Shown piece after piece: positions 32,286 through 34,197 of a stretch of 34,197 nucleotides of DNA. Within the stretch, counting starts at the first letter, position 1. Each line of letters opens with the position of its first letter. The notes below the pieces were generated by a model, which saw only the letters and a list, made by a program, of their open reading frames with translations, did no database searches and was not told the origin of the DNA. Source of the DNA: Microcaldota archaeon (lineage in GTDB: Archaea > Micrarchaeota > Micrarchaeia > Micrarchaeales > CABMGC01); contig JAJZKU010000008.1 of assembly GCA_021850705.1 (NCBI GenBank), positions 1 through 34,197 of the forward strand. The letters run 5' to 3'. The translations under genes were made by a program, and so were the position numbers.

Positions 32286-33134
32286 TTAGGTAAGGATCAA
32301 CAGCATCAGATTGCCAAAGATAAGGGACATTACAACGCCGAAAAATATGAAGAGCGCGAACGGCACGGAATTCCTATATACCGGAAGCTTCTTTTTCACG
32401 TCTCTTATATCAGATAGCAGGTTCTTTGTGACCAGCCTGTCGAATCTCTTTGAGATCTTGGTGAAGTACGCTATGTCCTTTTTATCCATCAGGTTTGTCG
32501 CTATCATATCTCCCTGCTCTAATGATGAAGGAAGCACCATCTCTACCATTCCCGAGTATATGCTGCTCTCGTAGATTATTATGAAGAATGAGGCTATCCC
32601 TATTATGCCAAGGATAATTATCCCAATGAGCCCTATGTAAGATATCGCATACATTATTGTTATGAGTATGGCATATGCGACAAGCAGAACTGATCCGGAA
32701 AATATACGGTTTTTGTCTATTTTTGGCTTCTTTGCTGATTTGCTAAGGTAGTATATAGGTATGTATATCGATACAGTATATCCTGCTGCCAGCAGAACCG
32801 ATATTATGAATGGTATTGGTATCTGGACCTCTGAATAAAGTATTGGACTAGGCTGTATAGGGAGTATAAGTGATATTGCTACGAATTCTAGGAAGTCTCC
32901 CCCTCCAAGGAAGCCTTTCTTGTAAAGCAGATAGCCAGGTATTGCCACTATCAAGGCTATTACAATGCTGTACATGATAGTGCTATAGCCGTATGTAAGG
33001 GTTATTGCAAATGCCACGACTACTGTCAGGTATACGAAAATGTTAGGTATGTTCCTTTTGTTAAAAACATCGAATAACGCATATATGGCAGTTATCGCTA
33101 TGAGAATTGCTGATACTAACAATTGATTTAACAT
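32286..33134 (-). CDS. Type IV prepilin/preflagellin peptidase, A24 family
   Basis: A 282-residue membrane aspartyl protease. The first catalytic Asp is in YALFDVFNKRNIPN (Asp22, with the usual R-x-IPN after it) and the second in GFLGGGDFLEF (Asp80), matching the GxGD motif. There are two sets of helices, before and after a polar loop at ~128-145. The C-terminal ~100 residues contain a soluble region (KKDIAYFTKISKRFDRLV) and a final membrane helix, longer than FlaK/PibD, which suggests an EppA-like or extended member. It trims class III signal peptides of pilins or archaellins. No pilin gene is adjacent. Confidence 0.87.
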   Translation of the reverse strand: MLNQLLVSAILIAITAIYALFDVFNKRNIPNIFVYLTVVVAFAITLTYGYSTIMYSIVIALIVAIPGYLLYKKGFLGGGDFLEFVAISLILPIQPSPILYSEVQIPIPFIISVLLAAGYTVSIYIPIYYLSKSAKKPKIDKNRIFSGSVLLVAYAILITIMYAISYIGLIGIIILGIIGIASFFIIIYESSIYSGMVEMVLPSSLEQGDMIATNLMDKKDIAYFTKISKRFDRLVTKNLLSDIRDVKKKLPVYRNSVPFALFIFFGVVMSLIFGNLMLLILT

Positions 33135-33217
33135 ATTACTCTTCAGACTATTTGCAATAAATGCTTATATATTTCTTGTTGCTTTGCAATCAATACTGCA
33201 GCTTTAGAATGGCACAG

Positions 33218-33931
33218 TTAGAAGTTTAAGGAGAAATAGACACCTAATGCACCATGATTTCCTTTGCTCAGTGTTATTGCAAGCTGTCCCGAAGGGGATT
33301 GCTCCGAATAGAGTTTGAATCCTTTGTGCTTTATGACATATGTAAAGTATGCGACTGTTGCATTCTGCACATTCATTGGAAGCGGAAATAGATTCGCATT
33401 GGCAGCAGATAGCCCAGAATATCCGTATCCAGAAATACTGCCATAATAATTAGGGGGATTGTCAGGCTTCAGTATGGAAAATCTTATAGTGCTTTTTGGG
33501 CTGAGTTTTGCATCGGATTGAAAGGCAGCTTCAGGATAGCTTTTTTCCTCAGCAAGCATTTGCAGTACATAACGACTTTTCCAGTGCGTATTTTTTACAG
33601 AAACAGCATTTGTCCCAAGCCGATATGCAGCCGCTTTTGGCTTGGCTTCCACCATTGCAAGCATGTTTGAATGTGTTGTGTTTTTGGCGTAATCGGAGCT
33701 ATGCTTTTCTTTCGCATTTGGAAACTGTCCTGCGGATGCTGTATTAATCATTATACCTGAAACTGTCACAGCCAACATGATTTCTTTTGCTATCTCAGAT
33801 GCTTTTCCACAGATATTGGTTATTTTAGAAACAGAATCTGCTTCCTTTCTTAGAATTGATGTAAACGTACCTGAGGTATGCACACTTGCTCCGTTATCCT
33901 TTAGCTGTTTATTGGCCATATGATCTGCCAC
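33218..33931 (-). CDS. Unrecognised probable exported protein
   Basis: The frame starts with GTG (33931) or ATG (33919) and gives 237 or 233 residues. A hydrophilic N-terminus precedes a single hydrophobic stretch EIMLAVTVSGIMINTASAG (~50-68) that ends in an A-S-A type site, like a signal or anchor set far from the start; an in-frame ATG at residue 52 could give a cleaner signal peptide. The rest is polar with aromatic, Gly/Ser/Tyr-rich stretches (YYGSISGYGYSG) and a strand-rich C-terminus. I do not recognise the family. It lies upstream of the prepilin peptidase gene on the same strand, 83 bases away, and has its own promoter and palindrome. Confidence 0.65.
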   Translation of the reverse strand: MADHMANKQLKDNGASVHTSGTFTSILRKEADSVSKITNICGKASEIAKEIMLAVTVSGIMINTASAGQFPNAKEKHSSDYAKNTTHSNMLAMVEAKPKAAAYRLGTNAVSVKNTHWKSRYVLQMLAEEKSYPEAAFQSDAKLSPKSTIRFSILKPDNPPNYYGSISGYGYSGLSAANANLFPLPMNVQNATVAYFTYVIKHKGFKLYSEQSPSGQLAITLSKGNHGALGVYFSLNF

Positions 33932-33948
33932 ACACCCAGCCGCACCGT

Positions 33949-33969
33949 ATCCGTAAATATTGTACGGAT
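33949..33969. promoter_or_regulatory. Perfect 7-7-7 inverted repeat, operator-like
   Basis: ATCCGTA (33949-33955), seven bases (AATATTG), then TACGGAT (33963-33969). It lies between the TATA element and the start of the exported-protein gene on the minus strand, where a bound repressor would block initiation. It could instead form a leader hairpin. Confidence 0.45.
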
Positions 33970-33974
33970 CTGTG

Positions 33975-33984
33975 ATATTTATAA
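33975..33984 (-). promoter_or_regulatory. TATA box of the exported-protein gene
   Basis: TTATAAATAT on the minus strand. Archaeal spacing would place the transcript start near 33950, at the palindrome, giving a leader of ~20-30 bases. Confidence 0.45.
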
Positions 33985-34077
33985 CTGACTGTTTCGCATG
34001 ATTTGTAGAAAAGGTTTAAGAACCTGATTGCATACCTTTATTCAAGTGTAAGTATATGGCTGCGAAGTGGACACATA

Positions 34078-34197
34078 CCCTAATTACCTGCTTCAGGTCA
34101 CTCGTAGTCATAGGGATAGACGCTTACAATACGAAGCCTATGTACCTTCTGTGCAATAAGGCTTCAACGCTTGCGTAAGAGCGTAATAATCTTTTTT
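34078..34197 (+). ncRNA. Possible structured RNA with T-tract end
   Basis: Several compatible stems are visible: CCCTA (34078-34082)/TAGGG (34111-34115) enclosing ACCTG-CTT-CAGGT (34086-34098); then ACGCTTAC (34120-34127) against GTAAGAGCGT (34175-34184, two-base bulge), enclosing the 7-pair stem GAAGCCT (34133-34139)/AGGCTTC (34159-34165). CTTTTTT closes the window. A GGTTTAAGA element at 34013-34021 could be its promoter. A 40-codon frame (ATG 34056 to TAA 34178) crosses the region and is an alternative explanation. I match it to no known RNA family, and the 3' end may lie beyond the window. No other gene is seen in 33932-34197. Confidence 0.3.

Noticed and set aside
1-34197. CRISPR array, insertion sequence or prophage
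   Set aside because: No regularly spaced repeats, transposase, integrase or phage structural genes were found on either strand.

Overview
The window is archaeal chromosome. Markers that place it there are an archaeal proteasome beta subunit next to an aCPSF1/FttA-type KH-beta-CASP nuclease, FEN1, an MBF1-like zinc-ribbon/HTH protein, SecE beside FtsZ, an archaeal-type AsnRS, a preflagellin/prepilin peptidase, a TRAM protein, introns at 37/38 in tRNA-Tyr and tRNA-Ser, a C1:G72 tRNA-Tyr, and TATA elements in front of genes. The compact layout, split or short proteins (an NFACT-R protein without its N-terminal half, a 63-residue SecE) and many unrecognised membrane proteins would fit a small-genome DPANN-type lineage such as Micrarchaeota, but that assignment is an inference and no rRNA is present to test it.

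Layout. 1-1037: start of an unrecognised membrane protein (minus strand, runs off the left edge), then tRNA-Tyr (intron) and tRNA-Asp. 1258-3303: loosely packed HAD hydrolase, SET-domain methyltransferase and a gluzincin-like peptidase gene broken by an in-frame TAG. 3398-4618: coiled-coil protein. 4860-6874: ispF, ispE and ispD, three consecutive enzymes of the MEP isoprenoid pathway, which is a bacterial/plastid pathway and unexpected in an archaeon. 7070-9185: small unknown protein, cold-shock protein, YdjM-like membrane hydrolase, MazG-like pyrophosphohydrolase and ASCH protein. 8856-12133: ASCH, aCPSF1, proteasome beta and TRAM, all minus strand. 12267-16944: surface glycan genes (GT-C membrane glycosyltransferase, Wzx-like flippase, GT2). 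16930-19141: CTP synthase and pyrophosphatase. 19142-21201: ftsZ, secE, NFACT-R. 21333-24420: TyrRS, a second GT-C enzyme and tRNA-Ser(UGA). 24513-27623: membrane protein, YbjQ protein, then an overlapping trio of RBBP9-like hydrolase, two-cluster ferredoxin and an integral membrane protein. 27714-30576: beta-carbonic-anhydrase-like protein, AsnRS, a transglutaminase fold lacking its catalytic Cys and His. 30571-33134: a tiny basic protein, FEN1, MBF1 and prepilin peptidase. 33218-34197: unrecognised probable exported protein, an operator-like palindrome and a possible structured RNA.

The most noteworthy signals are the archaeal ispFE/ispD cluster; a fen1 gene whose only sensible start is ATA behind a good Shine-Dalgarno sequence, directly after the mbf1 stop; the amber-interrupted peptidase; the stand-alone NFACT-R protein; and the catalytically dead-looking transglutaminase. 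No CRISPR array, insertion sequence, integrase or rRNA was seen. No gene-free stretch exceeds 300 bases; the longest (1038-1257, 4619-4859 and 33932-34197) are described below.
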